Source: JAENVT01 sp031424145 (GTDB lineage: Bacteria; Actinomycetota; Acidimicrobiia; Acidimicrobiales; Ilumatobacteraceae). From it: a DNA stretch of 12,914 bases. The translations under genes were made by a program, and so were the position numbers. A model generated the notes under the pieces. It worked only from the letters and a program-made list of their open reading frames with translations. It searched no databases and had not been told where the DNA came from. Shown piece by piece: positions 6,977-12,914 of the stretch. Every line of letters starts with the position of its first letter. Position 1 is the first letter of the stretch. The stretch spans positions 1 through 12,914 of the forward strand of contig JANPGV010000005.1 in NCBI GenBank assembly GCA_031424145.1, given 5' to 3'.

Positions 6977-6986
6977 GGAAACACTC
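6977..6986 (-). repeat. Half-site of the palindrome, right outer copy
   Basis: GGAAACACTC equals the right arm of the full palindrome and lies 19 nt beyond it, just before the prenyl-reductase stop codon. It is inverted relative to the left outer half-site at 5830-5839, so the whole repeat set is mirror-symmetric about the gene. Confidence 0.6.
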
Positions 6987-6988
6987 GG

Positions 6989-8212
6989 TCAAGGTTTGGT
7001 GGGGTAGGGGCCGGGTTGGCGGAAGACTTTCTTGTGCCAGCGCGATGGGGTGAGGGCGATGGCTCGGGGCTCGTCTTCGAACATCCAGCGGGCGAAGTTG
7101 CGCCGCGACCACTCGCTCGAGGCCAGCAGGCGAATGGCGCCGCGCGCACCGAGTTCGTGGCTCAGCACCCTGCTCAGCACCGCCGACATCTTGTGGTCGG
7201 CGAGCAGGTGGTGGCGGACAGTCGATCGATAGCGCCTTGCCACATCGACGGCGGCAAGGGCTCCTCCCTCGATGATGGCCTCAGCAGCGAGGCGAGCGGT
7301 GAGCAGGGCCTGGCCGATGCCTTCGCCAGTCATCGTGTCCGTGGCCATTGCGGCGTCGCCGACGAAGCACACCCGTCCCGACGTCAACGTTGCCCGGTCG
7401 ATGCGTGCGGGTATCGGCCAGGCGGTGTGACGATCCTCCAGTTCGAAATCAGCTCCGAGCGCATCGACCACGTGTGGGCGACGCAGCAAGTCGTCCCATT
7501 CCTGCTTCATGTCGCGAACTCGTCTCACGCCGTCGCGTTGCACACCGAAGCCGATGTTGACCCGTCCGTCCGGTAACGGGAAGCTCCACATGTAGCCGGG
7601 CAGCAGATCCGGCTCGAACCAGACGATCAACCGCTCGGCGGCAGGGCCGGTGACGTTGCGGGCGTACTGGCGGAAGGCGTGCCAATCCCCGAGATAGCCG
7701 GATTCACCCACGCCAAGTGCCTTGCGGGTGGCCGACCACATCCCGTCGGCCGCGACGACGTAGCGTGCCCTGATGGTTCCGATGTCCACCACGTTCACGT
7801 CGACGAAGGACTCCTCGGGCCGAATCGCCTCCAAGGCGTGCCCTTGGTGAACCGTCGCCCCGGCCTCGACGGCCAGACCGAGCAGAGCAGAATCGAGGTC
7901 GCGCCGCGGTGTGGTCGCTGCGAAGATGCCGTCGGACGGCAACGGCAGGCATATCTCTCGCCCCGACGGTGACCGCAACCACGCAGCATCGACGGTCTTC
8001 CAGTTGGGCACCATCGTCGGCCGCAGGCCGATCGACTCCAGTTCGCGCAACGCCAAGGTGGTCATTCCGTCGCCGCAGCACTTGTCGCGGGGGAACACGG
8101 CCTTGTCGATCACCACGACACTCCTGCCGGCGCGTGCCAGCAACGTTGCCGCGGTCGCGCCACCAGGACCGGCACCGATCACCACGACATCAGCAGTCGC
8201 ACTTGCGGTCAT
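6989..8212 (-). CDS. Geranylgeranyl-reductase-family FAD-dependent oxidoreductase
   Basis: 407 residues. The N-terminal FAD-binding Rossmann motif is VVVIGAGPGGATAA (9-22), followed by FPRDKCCGDGMT (40-51), the Cys-Gly signature of the geranylgeranyl reductase family. GYMWSFPLPDGRVNIGFG (206-223) matches the family's substrate-pocket YxWxFP motif. VCFVGDAAMATDTMTGEGIG (281-300) is the second FAD-contact motif. Family members saturate double bonds of isoprenoid chains (archaeal lipids, phytyl chains, and menaquinone tails in mycobacteria); the substrate here is not identifiable. No signal peptide or membrane helix is obvious. The ATG lies 9 nt after the stop of the amidase gene with an AGGG overlapping that stop, so the two genes are probably co-transcribed and coupled. 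The protein ends just inside the repeat-bearing convergent gap. Confidence 0.9.
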   Translation of the reverse strand: MTASATADVVVIGAGPGGATAATLLARAGRSVVVIDKAVFPRDKCCGDGMTTLALRELESIGLRPTMVPNWKTVDAAWLRSPSGREICLPLPSDGIFAATTPRRDLDSALLGLAVEAGATVHQGHALEAIRPEESFVDVNVVDIGTIRARYVVAADGMWSATRKALGVGESGYLGDWHAFRQYARNVTGPAAERLIVWFEPDLLPGYMWSFPLPDGRVNIGFGVQRDGVRRVRDMKQEWDDLLRRPHVVDALGADFELEDRHTAWPIPARIDRATLTSGRVCFVGDAAMATDTMTGEGIGQALLTARLAAEAIIEGGALAAVDVARRYRSTVRHHLLADHKMSAVLSRVLSHELGARGAIRLLASSEWSRRNFARWMFEDEPRAIALTPSRWHKKVFRQPGPYPTKP

Positions 8213-8221
8213 TGCCGCACC

Positions 8222-9013
8222 CTATGGAGTGACAAGGCCGAGACGACGTGCAGGTTTGAGGACCGACTTCCAGACGCTGCGTTGAACAACGGCGCGGGCA
8301 CGGATCTCGGGCAACATCGGATACAACGCGTCGCCCGGGCACACAGTGAAGGACATGTCGCGGTGGCCGGCGATGGTATTGGTGGTCACCGGCGACCCGG
8401 CCGACCACCGCTGCGATCCGCGCGAGATGAACGAAGTCGTGGTGTTGGCACCGATGTCGATCCGGTACCGCCCGCTGAGCCAGGCCAGGACGTTGACCAG
8501 TGACGTCTGCGCGGCGGGCGTCGGGGCCTGACTGGTGAAGTCGCCGAGCAGGCAGATCAACTGGGCGAAGCCTTGGCTGCCCCCGGTTGCGTCGGCGACG
8601 ACAGGCCCTGTCAAGGCCCCGGCCCTGCCCTCCCACACATCGCCGTCGCGGCCGATGAAGAACTCGTAGCACACGTCGCTCCAGCCCTTCGCCGAGCTTG
8701 TATGAAACGCGTACGTGGCCTGGATCAGGCCTGCGGCGCTGGTGTACGCGTTGGACGAGGCAGTGTGATGGACGAGCAGGAACTGGGGCGTCTCGACACC
8801 GATGGGTCCCTTCGGTGGAAGGTTGGCGCCCCACGCGTCGCGTGGGTAGATGGCCAGTCCAGGCAGGATGTCGACGGCAGGTACGGCTGGGCCGGCCGCC
8901 GCGTCAACAGCCGCGGGCATGCTCGCCGCGACACCGATCGCTGCGCCGGCCACCAGGGCTCCGGCAATTGCTTCGCGCCGGGTCAGCACGGGCGTCGACT
9001 GGCAGTCACACAT
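8222..9013 (-). CDS. Tat-exported PGRP / N-acetylmuramoyl-L-alanine amidase-like protein
   Basis: 263 residues from the ATG at 9011-9013. A twin-arginine signal is clear: TRREAIAGALVAGAAIGVAA (11-30), with likely cleavage after an Ala-rich AVDAAA stretch near residue 40. The mature part is a peptidoglycan-recognition / amidase_2 domain: FLLVHHTASSN (78-88), WSDVCYEFFIGRDGDVWEGR (111-130) and AGHRDMSFTVCPG (215-227). The zinc ligands expected for active amidases are present (a His of the HH pair at 82-83, His217 and Cys225), so it should cleave the lactyl-amide bond in cell-wall peptidoglycan outside the membrane. An in-frame ATG at 9041-9043 would add 10 residues. Neither start has a good Shine-Dalgarno; 9013 is preferred because a -10-like element (about 9024-9029) lies just upstream and could give a near-leaderless mRNA. 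The two Cys in the n-region (MCDC) are unusual. Confidence 0.88.
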   Translation of the reverse strand: MCDCQSTPVLTRREAIAGALVAGAAIGVAASMPAAVDAAAGPAVPAVDILPGLAIYPRDAWGANLPPKGPIGVETPQFLLVHHTASSNAYTSAAGLIQATYAFHTSSAKGWSDVCYEFFIGRDGDVWEGRAGALTGPVVADATGGSQGFAQLICLLGDFTSQAPTPAAQTSLVNVLAWLSGRYRIDIGANTTTSFISRGSQRWSAGSPVTTNTIAGHRDMSFTVCPGDALYPMLPEIRARAVVQRSVWKSVLKPARRLGLVTP

Positions 9014-9024
9014 CCGCGTCACTT

Positions 9025-9030
9025 TATGAT
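9025..9030. promoter_or_regulatory. Candidate -10 element in the divergent amidase/SDR region
   Basis: TATGAT on the plus strand is 5 of 6 to the TATAAT consensus and would start transcription about 27 nt before the SDR ATG. The overlapping minus-strand sequence TCATAA (9024-9029) could serve the amidase. No convincing -35 element is visible for either direction. Confidence 0.35.
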
Positions 9031-9052
9031 TCGCGTAATCCATTACCTAGCC

Positions 9053-9058
9053 GAGGGG
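9053..9058 (+). promoter_or_regulatory. Shine-Dalgarno site of the SDR gene
   Basis: GAGGGG, 5 nt before the ATG at 9064. It supports this start over the long upstream open frame, which runs antisense through the amidase. Confidence 0.6.
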
Positions 9059-9063
9059 TCCCC

Positions 9064-9993
9064 ATGAGTGAGTTGAGTGCCAAGTTGTGTGACGGTCGAG
9101 TCGCCATCGTCACAGGCGCGGGTCGGGGGATCGGGCGCGAACATGCTCTCAGCCTGGCCGCCCACGGCGCGAAAGTCGTCGTCAACGACCTGGGTGGGAA
9201 CGTCGACGGTTCGGGTGGTGATCTGAGCCCTGCACAACAGGTGGTCGAGGAGATCAAGGCGATGGGTGGCGACGCAGTTGCCAACGGCGACAGCGTGTCG
9301 TCGTGGGAAGGCGCGCAGCGACTGATCAACACCGCGGTCGAGACGTTTGGTGATCTTCACGCAGTGATCAACAACGCCGGCATCCTTCGTGACCGCATGC
9401 TGACCAACATGACCGAAGAGGAGTGGGACGCCGTGATCAACGTCCACCTCAAGGGCACGTTCGCTCCCAGCCGTTGGGCCGCCGCGTACTGGCGGGAGCA
9501 GGCCAAGGCCGGCAAACCCGTCGACGGCCGGATCATCAACACCACATCGGTCAGCGGCATCTACGGCAATCCTGGGCAGACCAACTACGGCGCGGCAAAG
9601 GCCGGTATCGCCGCATTCACGACGATCGCCGCCCTCGAGCTCGGGCGCTACGGGGTCACGGTCAATGCCGTCGCCCCGGTCGCGCTGACCCGTATGACCG
9701 AAGGTCTCGGACAGGCGCCGGCGACCGATGAAGAACGCGAGCTGCGCTCACCGCGCTGGATCGCGCCGATCGCGACGTGGCTGGCGTCGGCGGAATCAAA
9801 AGATGTGACGGGCAGGGTCTTCGAGGCCAGTGGCAACGTGTTGGCCATCGCCGAAGGCTGGGTGAGGGGACCGCGACAGTTCCCCGTCGAGGACCCGGCC
9901 GTGCTCGGCCCGATCGTGCGCGGGTTGCTGGCCAAGGCCCGCCTCAACTCTGGCATGGATGGCGAGCCCGGAGGCTGGCCGCAGGCGAAGTGA
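9064..9993 (+). CDS. SDR dehydrogenase, MFE-2 / HSD17B4 (3R)-hydroxyacyl-CoA dehydrogenase-like
   Basis: 309 residues. A classical short-chain dehydrogenase: NAD(P)-binding TGAGRGIGR (17-25), VVVNDLGGNVDGSGG (38-52), NNAGILRDRML (103-113), and the catalytic Ser (TTSVSG, Ser162 or Ser164), Tyr175 and Lys179 in NYGAAKAG. The NDLGG after the second strand points to NAD preference. Together with NAGILRDRM and a long C-terminal extension, it is typical of the dehydrogenase domain of peroxisomal multifunctional enzyme 2 and its bacterial relatives, which oxidise (3R)-hydroxyacyl-CoA or 17-beta-hydroxysteroids. Its substrate may be fatty acyl-CoA, a sterol side chain or a steroid; the sequence alone cannot decide. 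It is convergent with the hydratase-2 gene, which encodes the other MFE-2 half, with 5 nt between stops and no room for a terminator. Confidence 0.92.
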   Translation: MSELSAKLCDGRVAIVTGAGRGIGREHALSLAAHGAKVVVNDLGGNVDGSGGDLSPAQQVVEEIKAMGGDAVANGDSVSSWEGAQRLINTAVETFGDLHAVINNAGILRDRMLTNMTEEEWDAVINVHLKGTFAPSRWAAAYWREQAKAGKPVDGRIINTTSVSGIYGNPGQTNYGAAKAGIAAFTTIAALELGRYGVTVNAVAPVALTRMTEGLGQAPATDEERELRSPRWIAPIATWLASAESKDVTGRVFEASGNVLAIAEGWVRGPRQFPVEDPAVLGPIVRGLLAKARLNSGMDGEPGGWPQAK

Positions 9994-9998
9994 CACAC

Positions 9999-10841
9999 TC
10001 AACCGTGACGCAGGAGCCCTTGGTCGATCACGGTCCGCTCGCCGACAGAGGTGGTGAACACCGCGGCGTTGTCATCGATCTCCCACATCGCCACGGTCAG
10101 CGCCTCGCCGGGCAGCACCGGTGACGTGAAGCGACCCTCGATGTGTTGGAACCGCTTGGCATCGCCACCGCAGAGTGTGTGCAGCAACGCTCGGCCGGTG
10201 AATCCATACGTGCACAAACCGTGGAGGATCGGACGGTCGAACCCGCCCATAGCCGCAAATGACGGGTCACTGTGCAGCGGGTTGTGGTCCCCCGAGAGGC
10301 GATACAGCAAGGCCTGATCAGGTGATGTCGGATAGGTCACCTCGTGCTCGGGTGGGCGGTCGGGCGGCACGTTCTGCGGTCCGCTGGGACCTCTATCCCC
10401 ACCCCACCCGCCCTCGCCGCGAATGAACGCGGACGAGACATTGGTGAACAACGGCTGGCTGTCGGCGGCGTCAGTCGCGACCGTCTCGGTGACGACCACG
10501 GCCGCTTTGCCCTTGTCGTACATGGCCGTGACGCGCTCCTGCAGGCTTGCAGTTCCTTTGACCGGCAGCGGCTTGTGCAGGGTGATCGACTGCTGGCCGT
10601 GTACGAGCAGCGCCGGGTTGAACGTGCCGATGTTGCGCATCGCCGAGCCGGCACCCCAACCGACGACAACTGCGAACGTCGGGAAGACCTGTTGATCGAC
10701 GGTGTTCGTGTTCTCAGTCGTGTAGGCGAGCTCGCTCGTGCCCGCACCGATCCCGACCGCGTACAACAGAGCATCCTTCGAGCTCCATGAAGCCTGGTAC
10801 GGCTCGCCGACAGTTCCGACCGCTTCCGGGTTCAACGGCAT
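9999..10841 (-). CDS. MaoC-like (R)-specific enoyl-CoA hydratase (hydratase-2, double hotdog)
   Basis: 280 residues, the length of double-hotdog hydratases. The N-terminal hotdog (about 1-140) is a degenerate, substrate-holding half. The C-terminal hotdog carries the hydratase-2 motif YRLSGDHNPLHSDPSFA (180-196) with Asp185, Asn187 and His190 as the catalytic set, followed by GGFDRPILHGLCTYGFTGRA (199-218). It should hydrate trans-2-enoyl-CoA to (3R)-hydroxyacyl-CoA, the substrate type of the neighbouring SDR. Mycobacterial HtdY-type proteins and the MFE-2 hydratase domain share this arrangement. A Gly/Pro-rich linker (about 142-164, GEGGWGGDRGPSGPQ) joins the halves. The ATG at 10839-10841 follows AGGGAG (10849-10854) at 7-nt spacing. 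It lies 36 nt after the receiver-like gene and may share its transcript. Confidence 0.93.
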   Translation of the reverse strand: MPLNPEAVGTVGEPYQASWSSKDALLYAVGIGAGTSELAYTTENTNTVDQQVFPTFAVVVGWGAGSAMRNIGTFNPALLVHGQQSITLHKPLPVKGTASLQERVTAMYDKGKAAVVVTETVATDAADSQPLFTNVSSAFIRGEGGWGGDRGPSGPQNVPPDRPPEHEVTYPTSPDQALLYRLSGDHNPLHSDPSFAAMGGFDRPILHGLCTYGFTGRALLHTLCGGDAKRFQHIEGRFTSPVLPGEALTVAMWEIDDNAAVFTTSVGERTVIDQGLLRHG

Positions 10842-10877
10842 CAGTTGTCTCCCTGCACTCGTGGCACAGGGATCGTT

Positions 10878-11435
10878 CTACTCGATAGTTGGCTCAGCGA
10901 CGAGAACGGAGATGTCGACGACCGGTGTCGTGCGGTCGTACTGGCGCACGGCATGCCGAGCTCGATCGGCGAGGCTGCTGACACCTCGTGCGTCCGGCGA
11001 CGTCGTGATGGTGAGGACGACATGTATCCGCTGATGTTCCCTGGCGACCGTGATGTCGTCGACAACGTGCCTGAGCTCGCGACGAACCACCGCGACGTAC
11101 GCCGCCTCGACCTCGCGGCGGGCGACGGCGGCAGCGACCTCAGTGCTGGCGCCGGGCCCGAACTCGTCGCCGGGATGGAGCGTCACCAGCGGTACACGAT
11201 GCGTCACTGCGCACACGGATCCCATTTCGTTGAGACTCGGAGCAGCCCGGCGATCGCGAGCCAGGACGGCTACGTCGATGTGCTGCTCCATGGGGCATGA
11301 CTCGTGTGAATCGACCCCGCGGCATGGCCCACCGTGAGAATCGTTGCACGAGATGACGTCGTGCCCGTCGCGAACCAGCCGTTGCCGAAGGGTGCTGGCG
11401 ACGCCTGGCGATGATTCGATCAGCAGTACTTCCAT
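10878..11435 (-). CDS. Degenerate receiver-like protein with a Cys/His cluster; function unknown
   Basis: 185 residues from the ATG at 11433-11435; a GTG two codons upstream (11441) is possible, and neither has a clear Shine-Dalgarno. The first 90 residues look like a response-regulator receiver: strand MEVLLIESSP, helix VASTLRQRLVRDGHDVISC, strand IDVAVLAR, strand VPLVTLHPG. The phosphorylation site is missing, however. The acidic pair is ESS rather than DD, the expected phospho-Asp is Ala59, and no Lys follows the last strand. Instead Cys30, His34, Cys38, His44, Cys47, His52 and Cys75 crowd the first half, suggesting a metal or redox site. The C-terminal part (about 115-180) alternates strands and a helix (RIHVVLTITT, VSSLADRARHAVRQY, VVDISVLVA), reminiscent of Asp23-like domains. 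It lies 45 nt after proS. I do not recognise a named family. Confidence 0.7.
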   Translation of the reverse strand: MEVLLIESSPGVASTLRQRLVRDGHDVISCNDSHGGPCRGVDSHESCPMEQHIDVAVLARDRRAAPSLNEMGSVCAVTHRVPLVTLHPGDEFGPGASTEVAAAVARREVEAAYVAVVRRELRHVVDDITVAREHQRIHVVLTITTSPDARGVSSLADRARHAVRQYDRTTPVVDISVLVAEPTIE

Positions 11436-11480
11436 AGGCACAGTGAAACTGGCCCGCAGCGAAGCATCCAGAGGCCTTGG

Positions 11481-12914
11481 TCACAACCTTGCGGACAGGT
11501 GGGCAGCCACTTCGCCGATCGGGACATCGCGACGTTCGCCGGAACGCCGATCCTTGACCTCCACCACACCGTCGACCAGGCCTCGTCCGACGACGATGAT
11601 CGTCGGCACGCCGATCAGTTCGGCGTCGTTGAACTTGATGCCCGGTGACACTCCGACGCGGTCGTCGAGCATCACCCGCAGGCCCGCGGCCTCGAGATCG
11701 GTGGCCAACTGTTCAGCGGCCGGGAACTGAGGATCGCCGGCCTTGCCGGTGGCGACGATGTGGACGTCGGCAGGCGAAACCTCGCGAGGCCAGATCAGAC
11801 CTTTGTCGTCGCAGTTCATCTCGGCGATCGCAGCCACCGCGCGAGAGACGCCGATGCCATAGGAGCCCATGGTTACGACCTGCTGCTTGCCGTTCTGGTC
11901 GAGCACGTTGAGCCCGAGAGCCGTCGCGTACTTGCGACCCAGTTGAAAGATGTGGCCGATCTCGATCCCGCGGGCGATCTCCAGGGCCGATCCGCAGACG
12001 GGGCACGGATCGCCGTCGACGACCTCGGCGGCTTCGACGGTTCCGTCGGCGGTGAAGTCGCGCCCAGCCGTGAGATACAGGACGTGGCGGCCGGGCTGAT
12101 CTGCGCCCGTGACCCATTGGGTGCCTTCGACGATTCGTGGATCCAGCAGATAACGGACGCCTGCGGGCTTGTCAGCCCCCAGGACTCCCGGCCCGATGTA
12201 GCCCTTGACCAGGTGCTCATTAGCTGCGAAGTCGGTCTCGGTAAACGGCTCGATCTCGGCCGGACCGAGTTGTGCCTCGAGTCGCTTCATGTCGACCTCA
12301 CGATCGCCCGGCACGCCGACCGCGAGGGCCTCGACGCGGCCGTCGGGGTGTTTGAGCTTGACGACGACGTTCTTGAGAGTGTCCGCTGCGGTCCATTCAC
12401 GGTCGGAGCGGCGTAGGTCTTCGCGGCTGTTGATGAGATCGACCAGCGTCTGGATGGTCGGCGTGTCGGGCGTGTCGGCAACCCGTGCTGGCGGCGCCGT
12501 GTCATACGGAATCGCCGCCGGTACGGCGACTCGCACCGCCTCGGTGTTGGCCGCGTAGTCGCAGTTGGTGCAGCGGACGTACGAGTCCTCGCCCACCTCC
12601 ATCGGGGCGAGGAACTCCTCGCTGGCCGAGCCGCCCATCGCGCCGCTCATGGCCGACACGATCACGTACGGAAGACCGAGGCGGTCGAAGGTCCGTTGAT
12701 AAGCCACGCGATGGCGTTGGTAACTCGCCTCCAACCCTTCGTCGGTGAGATCGAAGCTGTACGAGTCCTTCATCACGAATTCGCGCCCGCGTAGCAGGCC
12801 GGCGCGGGGGCGGGCCTCATCGCGGAACTTGGTCTGGATCTGGTAGATGATGAGGGGCAGATCCTTGTAGCTGCTGTAGAGGTCCTTGACCAGCAGCGTG
12901 AACAGCTCCTCGTG
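11481..12914 (-). CDS. proS: Prolyl-tRNA synthetase, bacterial type, 5' end outside the window
   Basis: The frame is open to the right edge; 477 residues are present and roughly the first 100 of a bacterial-type ProRS (about 570 residues) are missing. The enzyme charges tRNA-Pro in the cytosol. Fragment residues 28-54 contain motif 2 (TKFRDEARPRAGLLRGRE, then MKDSYSF). GSASEEF follows, and an insertion domain of the prokaryotic editing (INS/YbaK-like) type lies about 160-300. Motif 3 is MGSYGIGVSR (349-358), with a C-terminal anticodon-binding domain from about 375. Two Cys pairs, CTNC (115-118) and CPVC (304-307), flank the editing domain and may bind zinc. The apparent GTG/ATG start at 12776 is internal, since ProRS sequence continues upstream of it (HEELFTLLVKDLY at the edge). 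The stop lies 45 nt before the receiver-like gene's ATG. Confidence 0.97.
   Translation of the reverse strand, partial: HEELFTLLVKDLYSSYKDLPLIIYQIQTKFRDEARPRAGLLRGREFVMKDSYSFDLTDEGLEASYQRHRVAYQRTFDRLGLPYVIVSAMSGAMGGSASEEFLAPMEVGEDSYVRCTNCDYAANTEAVRVAVPAAIPYDTAPPARVADTPDTPTIQTLVDLINSREDLRRSDREWTAADTLKNVVVKLKHPDGRVEALAVGVPGDREVDMKRLEAQLGPAEIEPFTETDFAANEHLVKGYIGPGVLGADKPAGVRYLLDPRIVEGTQWVTGADQPGRHVLYLTAGRDFTADGTVEAAEVVDGDPCPVCGSALEIARGIEIGHIFQLGRKYATALGLNVLDQNGKQQVVTMGSYGIGVSRAVAAIAEMNCDDKGLIWPREVSPADVHIVATGKAGDPQFPAAEQLATDLEAAGLRVMLDDRVGVSPGIKFNDAELIGVPTIIVVGRGLVDGVVEVKDRRSGERRDVPIGEVAAHLSARL

Noticed and set aside
5830..6986. CRISPR array or insertion sequence
   Set aside because: There are only two full copies about 1 kb apart with no regular spacers, and the enclosed protein has no transposase features such as a DDE triad or HUH motif. 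No flanking target-site duplication was recognised.
6911..7576. Plus-strand open frame of 221 codons after the right palindrome
   Set aside because: Its start is the palindrome itself and the rest is antisense to the prenyl-reductase gene.
10845..11300. Plus-strand open frame of 151 codons in the proS-hydratase gap
   Set aside because: The minus-strand frame here gives a receiver-like fold pattern and fits the direction and spacing of proS and the hydratase; the plus frame shows nothing comparable.
11760..12416. Plus-strand open frame of 218 codons
   Set aside because: Antisense to proS, whose identity is certain.

Overview
This is a GC-rich, densely packed chromosomal window with many 4-nt ATGA overlaps and few terminators. 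The MoxR / DUF58 / von Willebrand factor A cassette, the split MFE-2-like lipid enzymes, a Tat-exported PGRP amidase and an AbiEi/DUF559-type protein together suggest a high-GC actinobacterium. The flavour is Acidimicrobiia-like, but that is inference and no marker in the window fixes the taxon. Both ends cut genes: a serine hydrolase on the left and proS on the right.

Layout. (1) 1-429 (+): the C-terminal third of a beta-lactamase-family serine hydrolase. (2) 449-5803 (-): a five-gene co-directional run, read in the order nitronate monooxygenase-like flavoprotein, M20 metallopeptidase, MoxR AAA+ ATPase, DUF58 protein, VWA membrane protein. Junctions are ATGA overlaps or a 1-nt gap, except for 61 nt before moxR, where a small GC hairpin and a strong Shine-Dalgarno suggest a sub-operon boundary. 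(3) 5830-6986: an island-like unit, a single + strand gene (AbiEi-like N-terminus plus DUF559/Vsr-like nuclease fold) bracketed by two nearly identical 38-bp palindromes, each with an extra half-site further out. (4) 6989-9013 (-): a Tat-exported PGRP/amidase followed after 9 nt by a geranylgeranyl-reductase-family flavoprotein. (5) 9064-9993 (+) and 9999-10841 (-): an SDR dehydrogenase and a hotdog-fold hydratase-2, convergent with only 5 nt between; they match the two catalytic halves of MFE-2. (6) 10878-12914 (-): proS (5' end outside the window), then a degenerate receiver-like protein rich in Cys and His, then the hydratase, probably one transcription unit.

How the genes work together. 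The MoxR-DUF58-VWA trio is a chaperone-like ATPase module that probably matures or inserts envelope or enzyme partners. The SDR and hydratase could perform consecutive beta-oxidation-type steps on a CoA thioester. The amidase and prenyl reductase both concern the envelope, though their functional link is only inferred from coupling. The most unusual part is the palindrome-bracketed nuclease-fold gene. Its mirror-symmetric repeats resemble a REP/RAYT arrangement but with a different protein in the middle.
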